Assembly: GCF_014639435.1 (NCBI RefSeq)
Contig: NZ_BMFZ01000014.1
Span: 73,135 to 127,415 of the forward strand
DNA: 54,281 bases
Direction of reading: 5' to 3'
Origin: Hafnia psychrotolerans
Lineage (GTDB): Bacteria > Pseudomonadota > Gammaproteobacteria > Enterobacterales > Enterobacteriaceae
Both the position numbers and the translations under genes were made by a program. Below the pieces are notes generated by a model. The model saw only the letters and a list, made by a program, of their open reading frames with translations, ran no database searches and was not told the origin of the DNA. The first letter of the stretch is position 1, and every line of letters starts with the position of its first letter. Shown piece by piece: positions 40,474 to 50,279 of this stretch.

Positions 40474-42618
40474 ATGAATATTCTCGCCATCATGAGCCCA
40501 GAAGGGGCCTACTATAAAGATGAGCCAATCCGCGAACTAGATCTTGCACTGACTAACCTTGGCTTCAAGACGATTTATCCACGGAACAATGCCGATCTGC
40601 TCAAGCTCATCGAAAATAACGCTCGTATTTGTGGCGCCATTTTTGACTGGGATCAGCACAGCACGGAGCTGTGCACTGAAATCAACGAGCTGAATGAATA
40701 CCTGCCGTTGTATGGTTTTATCAATACCCATTCTTCACTGGATGTCACCGTAAACGACATGCGCATGGTGCTCTATTTCTTCGAATATGCCCTGAATGCG
40801 GCCGATGATATTGCTAAACGTATCCGGCAGTACACCGATGAGTATATTGACACCATCACGCCTCCGCTGACTAAAGCGCTGTTCCGCTATGTTGAAGAGG
40901 GCAAATATACGTTCTGCACGCCAGGCCATATGGCAGGAACGGCTTTCTTAAAGAGCCCGGTTGGCACGCTTTTTTATGATTTTTTTGGCGCGAAAACGCT
41001 AAAGGCTGATATCTCTATTTCTGTCACTGAACTTGGCTCGCTGCTGGATCACACCGGCCCGCACCTTGAGGCGGAAGAGTATATCGCCCGAACCTTCGGC
41101 GCAGAGCAGAGCTATATCGTGACGAATGGCACCTCCACAGCCAACAAAATTGTGGGTATGTATGCGGCTCCCGCTGGCAGTACAGTATTGATTGACCGCA
41201 ACTGCCACAAGTCGCTGGCGCATCTGATGATGATGACCAATGTCGTGCCGATTTATCTGCGGCCGAATCGCAATGCTTATGGCATTTTAGGGGGGATTCC
41301 ACAGCGTGAATTCACCCGCGAGAGCATTGAAGAGAAAGTCGCCATGACGCAAAATGCGACCTGGCCGGTACACGCAGTCATCACCAATTCCACCTACGAT
41401 GGCCTGTTGTACAATACCGACTACATCAAGCAAACCCTGGATGTGCCATCCATTCACTTTGATTCAGCCTGGGTGCCTTACACTAATTTCCACCCAATTT
41501 ATGCCGGCAAAAGCGGCATGAGTGGCGAGCGAGTGGCTGGCAAAGTGATTTATGAAACGCAGTCTACGCACAAATTACTGGCGGCTTTTTCACAAGCCTC
41601 AATGATTCATATTAAAGGTGATTACGACGAAAGCACCTTTAATGAAGCTTACATGATGCACACGACGACATCGCCTCACTACGGTATTGTTGCCTCGGCA
41701 GAGACTGCGGCGGCCATGTTGCGAGGTAATCCCGGCCGTCGTTTGATCAACCGTTCGGTTGAACGCGCGCTGCACTTTCGTAAAGAGATTCAGCGCTTGC
41801 GTGAAGAGACGGAAGGCTGGTTCTATGACATATGGCAACCTGAAGAGATCGATGAAGCTGAATGCTGGCCTCTAAACCCGGATCAAAACTGGCATGGTTT
41901 TGCCAATGCAGACACCGATCATATGTATCTGGATCCGATTAAGGTAACCATTCTGACACCCGGAATGGACGAACAGGGACAGCTCGCGGCAGAAGGTATC
42001 CCCGCTGCGTTGGTGGCGAAATTCCTCGACGAACGTGGTGTCGTGGTTGAGAAAACCGGGCCTTACAATCTGTTGTTCCTGTTCAGCATCGGTATCGACA
42101 AAACGAAATCCATGAGTTTGATGCGCGGGCTGACGGACTTTAAACGGGGTTATGATCTGAATTTGCGTGTTAAGAATATGCTGCCGGATCTCTACGCGGA
42201 GGATCCTGATTTTTACCGGCACATGCGCATTCAGGATCTGGCTCAGGGCATTCATAAACTGATCCGTAAACACGATCTGCCAAGCCTGATGATTAGGGCA
42301 TTTGATGTGCTGCCCGAAATGGTCATGACGCCTTACGACATGTTCCAGCATCAGGTGCGTGGTCACATAGAAGAGTGTGAAATTGGCGATTTGATCGGCA
42401 AGGTCGCGGCGAATATGATCCTGCCCTATCCGCCGGGAGTACCGGTAGTGATGCCCGGAGAGATGATCACCCAGCATAGCCGCGCCGTGCTGGATTTCTT
42501 GATTATGCTCTGTTCCATTGGTGAACGTTATCCGGGCTTTGAAACCGACATTCACGGTGCGAAACTTACGGAAGATGGCCGTTATTGGGTGAAAGTTCTC
42601 AAACTGCCTGCCGCATAA
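40474..42618 (+). CDS. ldcC: lysine decarboxylase, constitutive type LdcC
   Basis: LdcC decarboxylates lysine to cadaverine. It is a 714-residue fold-type I PLP enzyme with an N-terminal wing (receiver-like) domain (about 1-130), the PLP domain with the Schiff-base lysine in YETQSTHKLLAAFSQ, and the Orn/Lys/Arg C-terminal domain. The place between accA and yaeR is that of E. coli ldcC, and no cadB or cadC lies nearby, so it is named LdcC, not CadA. A GC-rich inverted repeat (42621-42643) without a T run follows the stop. Confidence 0.95.
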   Translation: MNILAIMSPEGAYYKDEPIRELDLALTNLGFKTIYPRNNADLLKLIENNARICGAIFDWDQHSTELCTEINELNEYLPLYGFINTHSSLDVTVNDMRMVLYFFEYALNAADDIAKRIRQYTDEYIDTITPPLTKALFRYVEEGKYTFCTPGHMAGTAFLKSPVGTLFYDFFGAKTLKADISISVTELGSLLDHTGPHLEAEEYIARTFGAEQSYIVTNGTSTANKIVGMYAAPAGSTVLIDRNCHKSLAHLMMMTNVVPIYLRPNRNAYGILGGIPQREFTRESIEEKVAMTQNATWPVHAVITNSTYDGLLYNTDYIKQTLDVPSIHFDSAWVPYTNFHPIYAGKSGMSGERVAGKVIYETQSTHKLLAAFSQASMIHIKGDYDESTFNEAYMMHTTTSPHYGIVASAETAAAMLRGNPGRRLINRSVERALHFRKEIQRLREETEGWFYDIWQPEEIDEAECWPLNPDQNWHGFANADTDHMYLDPIKVTILTPGMDEQGQLAAEGIPAALVAKFLDERGVVVEKTGPYNLLFLFSIGIDKTKSMSLMRGLTDFKRGYDLNLRVKNMLPDLYAEDPDFYRHMRIQDLAQGIHKLIRKHDLPSLMIRAFDVLPEMVMTPYDMFQHQVRGHIEECEIGDLIGKVAANMILPYPPGVPVVMPGEMITQHSRAVLDFLIMLCSIGERYPGFETDIHGAKLTEDGRYWVKVLKLPAA

Positions 42619-42689
42619 ATACCCGCCTCTCAGGGAGGTGGGTGCGGATTCGATAGACCGTCATTCACAAGAACGGACAGGACATTATT

Positions 42690-43082
42690 ATGCTCAACTT
42701 GCGTCAGATTCACCATATTGCGATCATCGCGTCGGACTATGCCCGTAGCAAAGCCTTCTATTGCGATGTGTTGGGTTTTACCCTACTCGATGAGTTTTAT
42801 CGTGAAGAGAGAGATTCGTGGAAAGCCGATCTGGCTCTCAATGGGCATTACGCTATTGAGTTGTTCAGTTTTCCGCACCCTCCGGCGCGGGTCAGCCGCC
42901 CTGAAGCCTGTGGTTTGCGCCATCTGGCCTTCAGCGTCGACGATATTGATTTGGCGATTGTCCGGCTTGCCAGTACGGGCGTGTCATGTGAACCGGTGCG
43001 GATCGATCCTTATACATCCCGACGTTTTACTTTCTTCTGCGATCCCGATGGCCTGCCATTGGAACTTTACGAAATCAGCTGA
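42690..43082 (+). CDS. yaeR: VOC (glyoxalase/bleomycin-resistance fold) metalloprotein YaeR
   Basis: A 130-residue vicinal-oxygen-chelate protein close to E. coli YaeR (GloC-like naming is sometimes used). It shows the two beta-alpha-beta-beta-beta modules, the first metal His in IHHIAI, a second His in GLRHLAFSV and a C-terminal Glu in LPLELYEI. Its substrate is not established. It precedes tilS by 6 nt and is probably cotranscribed with it. Confidence 0.93.
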   Translation: MLNLRQIHHIAIIASDYARSKAFYCDVLGFTLLDEFYREERDSWKADLALNGHYAIELFSFPHPPARVSRPEACGLRHLAFSVDDIDLAIVRLASTGVSCEPVRIDPYTSRRFTFFCDPDGLPLELYEIS

Positions 43083-43088
43083 ACCATC

Positions 43089-44462
43089 ATGAACAGAAAC
43101 CTTTCTCAAACTAGCGTGGCCAATCATCTCGCAGAACAGATCGGTGATGAACGTAAACTCTGCGTCGCCCTCAGTGGCGGGCTGGATTCCACCGTGTTGC
43201 TGGCAGCCCTCACAGCACTGCGTGCAGGGCCGCACCCCGATCTTTCTCTGCGCGCTATCCATATACATCATGGGCTAAGTGAGTTGGCCCATGACTGGGT
43301 GGCGCACGTCGTAGCATTCTGCCGGCAACTACAGGTGCCTTTGGAAGTGGTCTATGTCAATGTTGACGCGAAGGGTAAGGGAGTTGAAGCTGCGGCCAGA
43401 ACAGCCCGTTATCAGGCCTTTGCCGATCATCTTGCAGTGGGTGAAATATTGCTTACCGCTCAGCATTTGAATGATCAGTGTGAAACTTTTTTGCTGGCGT
43501 TAAAACGGGGCAGTGGTCCGGCTGGCCTTTCGGCGATGGCCGCGCTATCAGGCAATAAGGGGTATCCACTGTTACGGCCTTTTTTGTCACTTTCCCGTCA
43601 GCAGTTGGAGCAATTCGCGACCGATGCTGGCCTTAAATGGATTGAAGATGACAGCAATCAGGACGTGCGCTTTGACCGCAATTTTCTAAGGCTTTGCATC
43701 TTACCTGCGTTGTATGAGCGCTGGCCGCATTTTCCGCAGGCGGTATCCCGCAGCGCCACCTTGTGCGCAGAGCAGGAAACGCTACTGGATGAACTGCTGA
43801 GCGAATCTCTGCAAGTTTTAACAGACGATAGCAATGGTAGTCTGGACATTCCCGCTATAGCTGCTATGTCCGTACCACGTCGCCAGGCCTTATTACGCCG
43901 GTGGCTGGCAGATCAGGGGGCTTGCATGCCTTCACGGGATCAGTTGCAGCGTATATGGGATGAAGTTGCTCTCAGTCGCGAGGATGCCGAACCCCAACTG
44001 CAACTTAATCTTTTGAGCGTGCGCCGTTTTCGCCAGCGTTTATATCTTCTGCCACCGATGGCTTCGTTAAAGCAGACCGTCTTACTTTGGGATACGGCTT
44101 CGCCGCTGACGCTTCCCGATGGTCTCGGTCAGTTACAGGCCAGCGAAGTGTTTGTACAAAATGCTGAAAGCATCCGTCTTCCACGTGATGATGAACAGGT
44201 CAGCGTGCGTTTTCAGACGCAAGGCATGATTGAAAAAGCGGGGCGTCAGCATTCCCGACAGAGCAAAAAGCTGTGGCAGGAACTCAATATTCCACCGTGG
44301 CAGCGTGAACGCACACCGCTGATTTATTACAACGAACAATTGATGGCTGCACCGGGGTTGTTTATCACTCGTCAGGCGCTGGCAAAAACTAATGCACCAC
44401 AATGGCAGGTAACGTGGTATCAACCGGTCGCGGATAACTCATTTAAAAATAAAGACATTTAA
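43089..44462 (+). CDS. tilS: tRNA(Ile)-lysidine synthetase
   Basis: TilS attaches lysine to C34 of the AUA-reading tRNA-Ile2, changing both its codon and its charging identity; it is essential. The 457-residue protein has the ATP PP-loop motif ALSGGLDSTVLLAAL near the N-terminus, the TilS substrate-binding domain in the middle and a C-terminal domain from about residue 365. It is some 25 residues longer than E. coli TilS. The yaeR-tilS order is as in E. coli. Confidence 0.97.
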   Translation: MNRNLSQTSVANHLAEQIGDERKLCVALSGGLDSTVLLAALTALRAGPHPDLSLRAIHIHHGLSELAHDWVAHVVAFCRQLQVPLEVVYVNVDAKGKGVEAAARTARYQAFADHLAVGEILLTAQHLNDQCETFLLALKRGSGPAGLSAMAALSGNKGYPLLRPFLSLSRQQLEQFATDAGLKWIEDDSNQDVRFDRNFLRLCILPALYERWPHFPQAVSRSATLCAEQETLLDELLSESLQVLTDDSNGSLDIPAIAAMSVPRRQALLRRWLADQGACMPSRDQLQRIWDEVALSREDAEPQLQLNLLSVRRFRQRLYLLPPMASLKQTVLLWDTASPLTLPDGLGQLQASEVFVQNAESIRLPRDDEQVSVRFQTQGMIEKAGRQHSRQSKKLWQELNIPPWQRERTPLIYYNEQLMAAPGLFITRQALAKTNAPQWQVTWYQPVADNSFKNKDI

Positions 44463-44493
44463 AGTGTGATTTTCCGGCGGGCTATCCTGTCTT

Positions 44494-44610
44494 ATGAGAA
44501 GTGGCAACGCAGGACAGGCAGGCGTGATGCAGGCATTTACGTCATCACTATCCGATGAGGATATCCACGATTTGGCCGCTTATTACGCTAATCTGACGCC
44601 ACTTAAATGA
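44494..44610 (+). pseudogene. C-terminal relic of a small c-type cytochrome
   Basis: A 38-codon frame ends in AFTSSLSDEDIHDLAAYYAN and LTPLK. The pattern LSDEDI.DLAAYY near the C-terminus is typical of class I c-type cytochromes (cytochrome c4/c553 group), where it forms the last helix. No haem motif CxxCH is found upstream; the preceding sequence is the tilS end, and a hint of coding (FPAGYPVL) in another frame at 44471-44494 suggests a frameshift. I infer a decayed gene; chance resemblance cannot be excluded. Confidence 0.45.
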
Positions 44611-44642
44611 CCTGCTTGTAAAAGCACATCCTACAGAAATGC

Positions 44643-44670
44643 AAACGGGCAATCCTTAGATTGCCCGTTT
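44643..44670. terminator. hairpin between the tilS side and rof
   Basis: Eleven-bp stem AAACGGGCAAT / ATTGCCCGTTT with a 6-nt loop. The T run is short (three), so it is a weak or bidirectional terminator between convergent transcripts. Confidence 0.6.
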
Positions 44671-44691
44671 AGCTTAGACGGTTGATCAGTA

Positions 44692-44952
44692 CTATTCGAT
44701 GCTGACCACTACGGTACCGATTTCCGGGTGGATATAACTTTCAATATGGTCAAGGCGCAGATCACGTTTTTCGCCGTTGATATCGACGACTAAATATTCG
44801 ACTTTCTTGCGCATTAACAGATCGCAGGCTTTCCCTTCAACGATTTCTCCGCTACGCAACGTCAGCGTCAAAACCAAATCATGCTGGCAGGCGAGCTCAA
44901 GATTATCGTAGTCATCACAATTGATGGGTTGGTACTCATCATTCATCGACAT
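44692..44952 (-). CDS. rof: Rho-binding antiterminator Rof
   Basis: Rof (YaeO) binds transcription terminator Rho near its RNA-binding site and blocks termination. The 86-residue Sm-like beta protein has the family block [20 protein letters not shown] second ATG at 44946 matches the E. coli start more closely. It overlaps the end of yaeP by 8 to 14 nt, depending on start, so the two are translationally coupled. Confidence 0.95.
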   Translation of the reverse strand: MSMNDEYQPINCDDYDNLELACQHDLVLTLTLRSGEIVEGKACDLLMRKKVEYLVVDINGEKRDLRLDHIESYIHPEIGTVVVSIE

Positions 44953-45139
44953 AATCGCTCACCAATAAGTTAGCGGCGGCATAGGCCGCCTGTTCCCGGA
45001 TAGAAGACGGAAGTTCGGCATTCGCCGCCACATCGTCTAATGCTTTCAACACACAGCCCAACGCATCGGGCACATAGCCGAGATCACCGCTGGCAATCTC
45101 CGCATATTTACGGCGTACAGACTCACAGTACTGTTGCAT
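44939..45139 (-). CDS. yaeP: YaeP family small protein
   Basis: A 66-residue helical protein with the highly conserved stretch [20 protein letters not shown] and C-terminus [12 protein letters not shown], as in E. coli YaeP (UPF0253). The function is unknown. It is always found overlapping rof, which hints at a shared role. GGAGAA precedes the start. Confidence 0.95.
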   Translation of the reverse strand: MQQYCESVRRKYAEIASGDLGYVPDALGCVLKALDDVAANAELPSSIREQAAYAAANLLVSDYVDE

Positions 45140-45367
45140 AGGTTCTCCTTAAAAGCATATCCCGCTGGGGTAATTATCGTATTAAAAGCCCAGAAAGATA
45201 AACTCTCAGTATTTAACGACTATAGCACAGGCAAGGTCCAGTTATTAGCGAGCAAATGCAGGTTTCTCTTTAGCTGATAGTCAGTTAATCCCTTGCAAGA
45301 CGGCGTTAAACTGGCTGCCAGGCACTGCTTTCAAGTACACTGTGCGTCTATTATCAAGAGGTTTCCA

Positions 45368-45928
45368 ATGGCGTTAAAAGCGACGATCTACAAAGCGGTA
45401 ATTAATATTGCAGATATGGACCGCAATTTTTTCTACGATGCCAACCTGACGCTGGCGCAGCATCCTTCAGAAACCGAACAACGTATGATGTTGCGTTTAC
45501 TGGCTTGGATCTGCCATGCCGATGAGCATCTTAGCTTTACCCGCGGATTGAGCGCGGAAGACGAGCCTGAAATCTGGCGGAAAAACGATCACAACGGCAT
45601 TGAATTATGGATCGAGCTTGGCTTGCCAGATGAAAAACGCCTGAAAAAAGCCTGTAACCAGTCGCGCGAAGTGGTGCTTTACGCATACGGTGAGCGGGCT
45701 GCCAGAGTCTGGTGGTCGCAAATTGAAGGCAAGGTCAGAGGTTTTGAAAATCTGCGCATCCGTTATATTGATGATGAAATGCTGACTCAGCTCACCGCAT
45801 TTGGCAGCAGAACCATGGATTTACAGGCGACTTTGCAAGACGGAACTATTTGGCTTTCCGATGCTCAGAGTAATTTAGAAATTCATTTTTCTGAATGGAA
45901 AGAGTCAATCGTAAAAGAAGCAAGGTAA
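45368..45928 (+). CDS. yaeQ: YaeQ family protein
   Basis: A 186-residue protein of the YaeQ family, which has a variation of the PD-(D/E)XK nuclease fold; E. coli YaeQ was reported to compensate for loss of RfaH, but its activity is unsettled. Conserved blocks are [21 protein letters not shown] and [21 protein letters not shown]. The start at 45368 is chosen over 45293, because the family begins ALKATIYK and GAGG precedes it. It lies 5 nt upstream of arfB. Confidence 0.94.
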   Translation: MALKATIYKAVINIADMDRNFFYDANLTLAQHPSETEQRMMLRLLAWICHADEHLSFTRGLSAEDEPEIWRKNDHNGIELWIELGLPDEKRLKKACNQSREVVLYAYGERAARVWWSQIEGKVRGFENLRIRYIDDEMLTQLTAFGSRTMDLQATLQDGTIWLSDAQSNLEIHFSEWKESIVKEAR

Positions 45929-45933
45929 TCGGT

Positions 45934-46344
45934 GTGCTTATCCTTTCCGGGAAAATGGAAATACCAGACAGCGAAATTGAATTAACGGCGATCCGCGCTC
46001 AGGGCAATGGTGGCCAGAACGTCAATAAAACGTCAACGGCAATACATTTACGTTTTGATATTAAAGCCTCAAGTTTGCCAGACTATTACAAAGAGCGGCT
46101 GATGGCGTTCAATCACCACTCCATCACCCCTGACGGTTGGGTGGTTATTAAGGCTCAGGAGTCCCGGAGTCAGGAACAGAATCGCGAAGCGGCGCTGGCT
46201 CGTTTAAGTAATCTGATTACGCAGGCGATGGTGGTGGAAAAACCACGTCGGGCGACGAAGCCGACACGGGGTTCTAAAATTCGTCGGGTAGAAAGTAAAG
46301 TGCGCAAGGGCGCGACAAAAGCATTGCGGGGCAAAGTTCGATAG
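45934..46344 (+). CDS. arfB: alternative ribosome-rescue factor B (peptidyl-tRNA hydrolase)
   Basis: ArfB (YaeJ) rescues ribosomes stalled without a stop codon by hydrolysing peptidyl-tRNA. The 136-residue protein has the release-factor GGQ motif at residues 26-28 ([12 protein letters not shown]), the same numbering as E. coli. The C-terminal tail rich in Lys and Arg (from about 100) enters the empty mRNA channel. The start is taken as GTG at 45934, which aligns with the E. coli N-terminus; a frame from 45895 would overlap yaeQ. Confidence 0.94.
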   Translation: MLILSGKMEIPDSEIELTAIRAQGNGGQNVNKTSTAIHLRFDIKASSLPDYYKERLMAFNHHSITPDGWVVIKAQESRSQEQNREAALARLSNLITQAMVVEKPRRATKPTRGSKIRRVESKVRKGATKALRGKVR

Positions 46345-46408
46345 CCTTATATCGTGTTGCAGGACAATATTTATCGCAACACTCAGAAAAAGCAGTAGGG
46401 GAGAAACT

Positions 46409-47086
46409 GTGAAAAAAATCATCATAACCGCAGTGCTGGCGCTCGGGGCGCTGTCACTGTTCGGCTGCCATACCGCTGCTTTCAATCAAGAAAAACCGTT
46501 GCAGGCGATGCAGCAAAGTTACAGTGGTGTCCTGCCGTGCGCCGATTGCGGCGGGCTGGAGACATCATTATTCCTCCAACAGGACGGCACTTATGTTCTG
46601 CAGGAAACTTATCAGGATACCAGGGACGGCGATCAGACTTTCGCCAGCTATGGCAGTTGGGCGAGAACCGCTGACAAACTGGTCCTGACCGATGCGAAAG
46701 GTGAAAAGCGTTACTTCCATCCGAAAGATGAAAATCTTGAAATGCTTGATACCAGTGGTGCGCCGATTGTTTCGTCGCTCAATTACACGCTAAAACCTAC
46801 GCAGCAGACTTTGCCGAAGACGCCGATGCCGCTGACCGGCATGATGCAATACAGCGCTGATGCGGCTTCTTTTAAGGATTGTGCGACAGGTAAAGTTTTC
46901 CCGATGTCTGCCAGCAAGTCGCTGGAGCAGGGGTATCTCGCTGCGCGTAAGTCACCAAATCAGCTGGTTTTTGTGTCGATGGACGGGCATTTCATGACGG
47001 AACCGTCGATGGAAGAAGGGCAGATACAGAAAGCCGTGGTGGCGGATGCAAACGTAAAGTTTGATGCAACCAAAGCTTGCCCGTAA
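46409..47086 (+). CDS. nlpE: envelope stress lipoprotein NlpE (CutF)
   Basis: NlpE is an outer-membrane lipoprotein that reports surface contact, copper and lipoprotein-sorting stress to the Cpx system. The 225-residue protein has lipobox LFGC (Cys20). The N-terminal domain carries the CxxC motif PCADCGG. The C-terminal domain has two cysteines (FKDC and KACP at the very end) that form the disulfide read by Cpx in E. coli. The start is GTG with GGGGAG 6 nt upstream. Confidence 0.95.
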   Translation: MKKIIITAVLALGALSLFGCHTAAFNQEKPLQAMQQSYSGVLPCADCGGLETSLFLQQDGTYVLQETYQDTRDGDQTFASYGSWARTADKLVLTDAKGEKRYFHPKDENLEMLDTSGAPIVSSLNYTLKPTQQTLPKTPMPLTGMMQYSADAASFKDCATGKVFPMSASKSLEQGYLAARKSPNQLVFVSMDGHFMTEPSMEEGQIQKAVVADANVKFDATKACP

Positions 47087-47114
47087 GCACTTCAGTCAAA
47101 CTAAAAGCACAAAC

Positions 47115-47143
47115 AAAAATGCCCGCTCATGCGGGCATTTTTA
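47115..47143. terminator. bidirectional terminator between nlpE and proS
   Basis: Twelve-bp stem AAAAATGCCCGC / GCGGGCATTTTT with loop TCAT, between two convergent genes. Both strands end in T-rich runs. Confidence 0.9.
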
Positions 47144-47167
47144 TCTACAACGATCTATTGCCGATCC

Positions 47168-48886
47168 TTAACGCGGGATCTGGCTCAGCAGATAAGAAAC
47201 GATATCGCTTTGTTTGATCATTTGCTTTTCACCGCTGCGACGGTTTTTGTATTCCAGCTCTTGCGCATCCAGATTTCGATCGCCAATAACCACCTGATGC
47301 GGTACGCCGATCAGTTCCATATCTGCAAACATCACGCCAGGACGCTCTTTACGATCGTCGAGGATCACATCAATGCCTTTGGCCCGCAGAGTCTGGTAAA
47401 GCTCTTCTGCAGCGTCTTTAACGCGGAACGATTTATGCATATTCATTGGGAGAATAGCGACCTGGAAAGGTGCAATTGCTGCTGGCCAGATGATACCGCG
47501 TTCATCATGGTTCTGTTCGATTGCTGCAGCCACCACGCGGGTCACACCGATGCCATAACAGCCCATCGTCATGACCTGATTACGGCCATCTTCGCCTTGT
47601 ACTGTGGCATTCATCGCTTCTGAATATTTCGTACCGAGCTGGAAAATATGACCCACTTCGATGCCGCGTTTGATTAGCAGCGTACCTTTACCATCCGGGC
47701 TAATATCGCCTTCCACTACGTTACGAATATCAGCAATTTGCGGCAGTGGTAGATCTCGCTCCCAGTTGATACCGAAATAGTGCTGACCATCGATATTAGC
47801 ACCAGCGCTGAAATCGCTCATGGCGGCAACAGTGCGATCAGCCACGATTGGCATCGGCAGATTGACCGGGCCTAATGAACCTGGGCCGGCATTAACGATG
47901 GCGCGGATCTCATCTTCAGTGGCAAAAGTCAGCGGCGAAGCAACGTGTGGCAGCTTCTCGGCTTTGATTTCGTTCAATTCGTGATCGCCACGCACTAACA
48001 GCGCAACCAATTTATGGCCGCTCTCTGGCGTAGCATGCACCATCAGTGTTTTGACTGTTTTCTCAATCGGAGTCTGAAATTGTTCAACCAGTTCGGCGAT
48101 GGTTTTCGCATCAGGCGTTGCGATCTGGCGCAGCTCTTCGCAGGCCGCCGCACGCGGTGCCGCAGGTGCTACTGCTTCAGCCAGCTCGATGTTGGCCGCA
48201 TAGTCAGATTCTGTCGAGAAGATGATGTCATCTTCACCACTTGATGCGAGTACCTGGAATTCATGTGATGCGCTACCACCGATCGAGCCGGTATCAGCCT
48301 GTACAGCACGGAAGTCCAGGCCCATACGGCTGAAAATTTTGCTATAGGTCGCATACATGGTGTCGTAGGTTTCTTGCAAGGATTCCTGTGTAGCGTGGAA
48401 AGAGTAGGAATCTTTCATGATGAATTCGCGTGAGCGCATCACGCCAAAACGCGGACGAACTTCATCACGGAATTTGGTTTGGATCTGGAAGAAATTCAGC
48501 GGCAACTGCTTATAAGAGCTGATTTCGTTACGGATCAGATCAGTAATCACCTCTTCATGCGTTGGGCCAAGTACAAAGGCACGATCGCCTCGATCCACAA
48601 AGCGCAACAATTCAGGACCATATTGGTCCCAGCGACCGCTCTCCAGCCATAAGTCTGCAGGTTGAACCACCGGCATGGAGACTTCGATGGCACACGCGTT
48701 GTTCATCTCTTCGCGGACGATGTTTTCGACTTTACGAAGTACACGTAAACCGGTTGGCAGCCAGATATAGAGCCCTGATGCTAGTTTGCGGATCATCCCG
48801 GCACGTAACATCAGTTGATGACTGATCACTTCGGCGTCGGCTGGCGTCTCTTTCAGAGTGGAGAGCAGATATTGAGTTGTACGCAT
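47168..48886 (-). CDS. proS: prolyl-tRNA synthetase
   Basis: ProS charges tRNA-Pro. It is the bacterial class II form of 572 residues, the E. coli length. Motif 2 lies around [17 protein letters not shown], a YbaK-like editing insertion that clears Ala-tRNA-Pro covers about 225-400, and the C-terminal anticodon-binding domain includes ILPMNMHKS. It is transcribed alone, ending at the bidirectional terminator. Confidence 0.98.
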   Translation of the reverse strand: MRTTQYLLSTLKETPADAEVISHQLMLRAGMIRKLASGLYIWLPTGLRVLRKVENIVREEMNNACAIEVSMPVVQPADLWLESGRWDQYGPELLRFVDRGDRAFVLGPTHEEVITDLIRNEISSYKQLPLNFFQIQTKFRDEVRPRFGVMRSREFIMKDSYSFHATQESLQETYDTMYATYSKIFSRMGLDFRAVQADTGSIGGSASHEFQVLASSGEDDIIFSTESDYAANIELAEAVAPAAPRAAACEELRQIATPDAKTIAELVEQFQTPIEKTVKTLMVHATPESGHKLVALLVRGDHELNEIKAEKLPHVASPLTFATEDEIRAIVNAGPGSLGPVNLPMPIVADRTVAAMSDFSAGANIDGQHYFGINWERDLPLPQIADIRNVVEGDISPDGKGTLLIKRGIEVGHIFQLGTKYSEAMNATVQGEDGRNQVMTMGCYGIGVTRVVAAAIEQNHDERGIIWPAAIAPFQVAILPMNMHKSFRVKDAAEELYQTLRAKGIDVILDDRKERPGVMFADMELIGVPHQVVIGDRNLDAQELEYKNRRSGEKQMIKQSDIVSYLLSQIPR

Positions 48887-49004
48887 GTTGTGTTGATTCC
48901 GTTAGCACTGCTAATTGCAATCGGGCTGCCATTGGGCAGCCAAAACGTGAAAAGTTTCTTAGTTTACCAGCGACTGAGGGTTGTCAAAAGAGAAGGGACG
49001 GAAA

Positions 49005-49712
49005 TTAGTTTTTGTCGAGGGATAAGACCTGATTCAACCCACCAATAACGCGCCAGCGCACATTGAATTCTAACAAGTTTACCGCATAATCCTTTTCACT
49101 TTCCGCACCTTTACGGTATGCAGGACGAGGATCCTGACCTAAAACTTGAGTGATAAAACGACGCAGGTGAGGGTATGACCGAAAATATTCAGCCAATTGT
49201 TGCTCAGCCTGAGGCAAAAACTCTACCGGCATGTCTGAATCTGGTGCCTGTTGGGCAAAGCCCGCACGAGCATCAGGATGACTCTCCGCAAAAGGAAGAT
49301 AGGGCTTGATGTCTACCACCGGCGTGCCATCAACCAGATCAAAACTTCCTAATTCCAAAATAACATTCTGGCCCTGGCAACGAATTCCCTTTAGTTCGAT
49401 CAGCGACATACCCAGTGGATTCGGCCTAAAGGTCGAACGGGTTGCGAATACTCCGGTGCGCGTGTTACCACCTAAACGGGGAGGTCGAACAGTGGGGCGC
49501 CAGCCGCCATCCATAGTTTGATGGAAAATGAACATAACCCAAATATGACTGGATTTTTCAAGACCTCGCACCGCTTCGGGCTGATTGTAAGGGGAGAGCA
49601 GATGCAGCTCTCCCCCGCCATCTTCGATCAAACCGGGCTGGCGAGGGATAGCAAACTTCTCTTTATAGGGCGAATGAATGGTCCCTATTTGAGCGAAGTG
49701 AAATGAGGTCAT
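49005..49712 (-). CDS. trmO: tRNA (t6A37) N6-methyltransferase TrmO
   Basis: TrmO (TsaA, YaeB) methylates t6A37 to m6t6A in threonine tRNAs, using SAM bound to an unusual single-sheet beta barrel. The 235-residue protein has the conserved IGTIHSPYKEKFAIPRQPG, RPPRLGGNTRTGVFATRSTF and DIKPYLPFAES blocks. Its start overlaps the rcsF stop by 4 nt, so it is coupled to rcsF. Confidence 0.96.
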   Translation of the reverse strand: MTSFHFAQIGTIHSPYKEKFAIPRQPGLIEDGGGELHLLSPYNQPEAVRGLEKSSHIWVMFIFHQTMDGGWRPTVRPPRLGGNTRTGVFATRSTFRPNPLGMSLIELKGIRCQGQNVILELGSFDLVDGTPVVDIKPYLPFAESHPDARAGFAQQAPDSDMPVEFLPQAEQQLAEYFRSYPHLRRFITQVLGQDPRPAYRKGAESEKDYAVNLLEFNVRWRVIGGLNQVLSLDKN

Positions 49713-50116
49713 TTAAAGGTGACATTCAGGGCGGATCCCTGGCAAATAGCCTGTTGATGGCAGCCAGGAACTCCACTCAGAATCTGACATTGATGCAGTA
49801 AGACGGCATTTGCTTTCATATAAGAAGCCCGGGTCAGCATTCTTTTGCGGGCCGTTGCCAGACTGGGTGGAGAATCTTGTGTGTCTGCCTGACAGGATTC
49901 ACCTGACACTTCACCCAAGTCGCGGAAAGGGGTTCCCACCAGCGCTTCAGCATCTTTGTACAGTTTCACCGGCGCCGGACGAACAGGGGCGGGTTTAGTT
50001 TTTACGGGTTTTGGTTCTACCGGAGTTGGCTGTACAGGAGCGGGTGGCTGCGTTTTATGAGTCGTAGCACAACCCGCTAACAAGAAAGCTAACAAACAGA
50101 GAGGTAAAGCACGCAT
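49709..50116 (-). CDS. rcsF: outer-membrane lipoprotein RcsF, sensor of the Rcs phosphorelay
   Basis: RcsF detects outer-membrane and peptidoglycan damage and activates Rcs through IgaA; it is threaded through BamA-OMP complexes. The 135-residue protein has lipobox LAGC (Cys16), a Pro/Lys-rich linker (about 22-50) and a globular domain. The four conserved cysteines stand in ESCQ, HQCQ, PGCH and AICQG. It is the first gene of rcsF-trmO. Confidence 0.97.
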   Translation of the reverse strand: MRALPLCLLAFLLAGCATTHKTQPPAPVQPTPVEPKPVKTKPAPVRPAPVKLYKDAEALVGTPFRDLGEVSGESCQADTQDSPPSLATARKRMLTRASYMKANAVLLHQCQILSGVPGCHQQAICQGSALNVTFK

Positions 50117-50180
50117 GGTATATCCTCTGCTCTTACTATGTTAGGGGAATAATGTGGCGTTATTGAAGCAAGGTATTGAG

Positions 50181-50218
50181 AAAATAACAAGGCGGGCATA
50201 AGCCCGCCTTGTTATTTT
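50181..50218 (-). terminator. terminator of the metNIQ operon
   Basis: A perfect 17-bp inverted repeat (AAAATAACAAGGCGGGC and its complement) with a 4-nt loop, 61 nt after the metQ stop on the minus strand, ending in TTTT. It lies upstream of rcsF, isolating it from met transcription. Confidence 0.9.
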
Positions 50219-50279
50219 TCTAAAAGAAATGTTTAGAAAGGTTTTAGTTTTAATCTCAATGATAGAAAAGTGATAAGGC

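Noticed and set aside
41872-42555. 227-codon frame antisense to ldcC
   Set aside because: Entirely inside ldcC on the other strand and without protein-like features.
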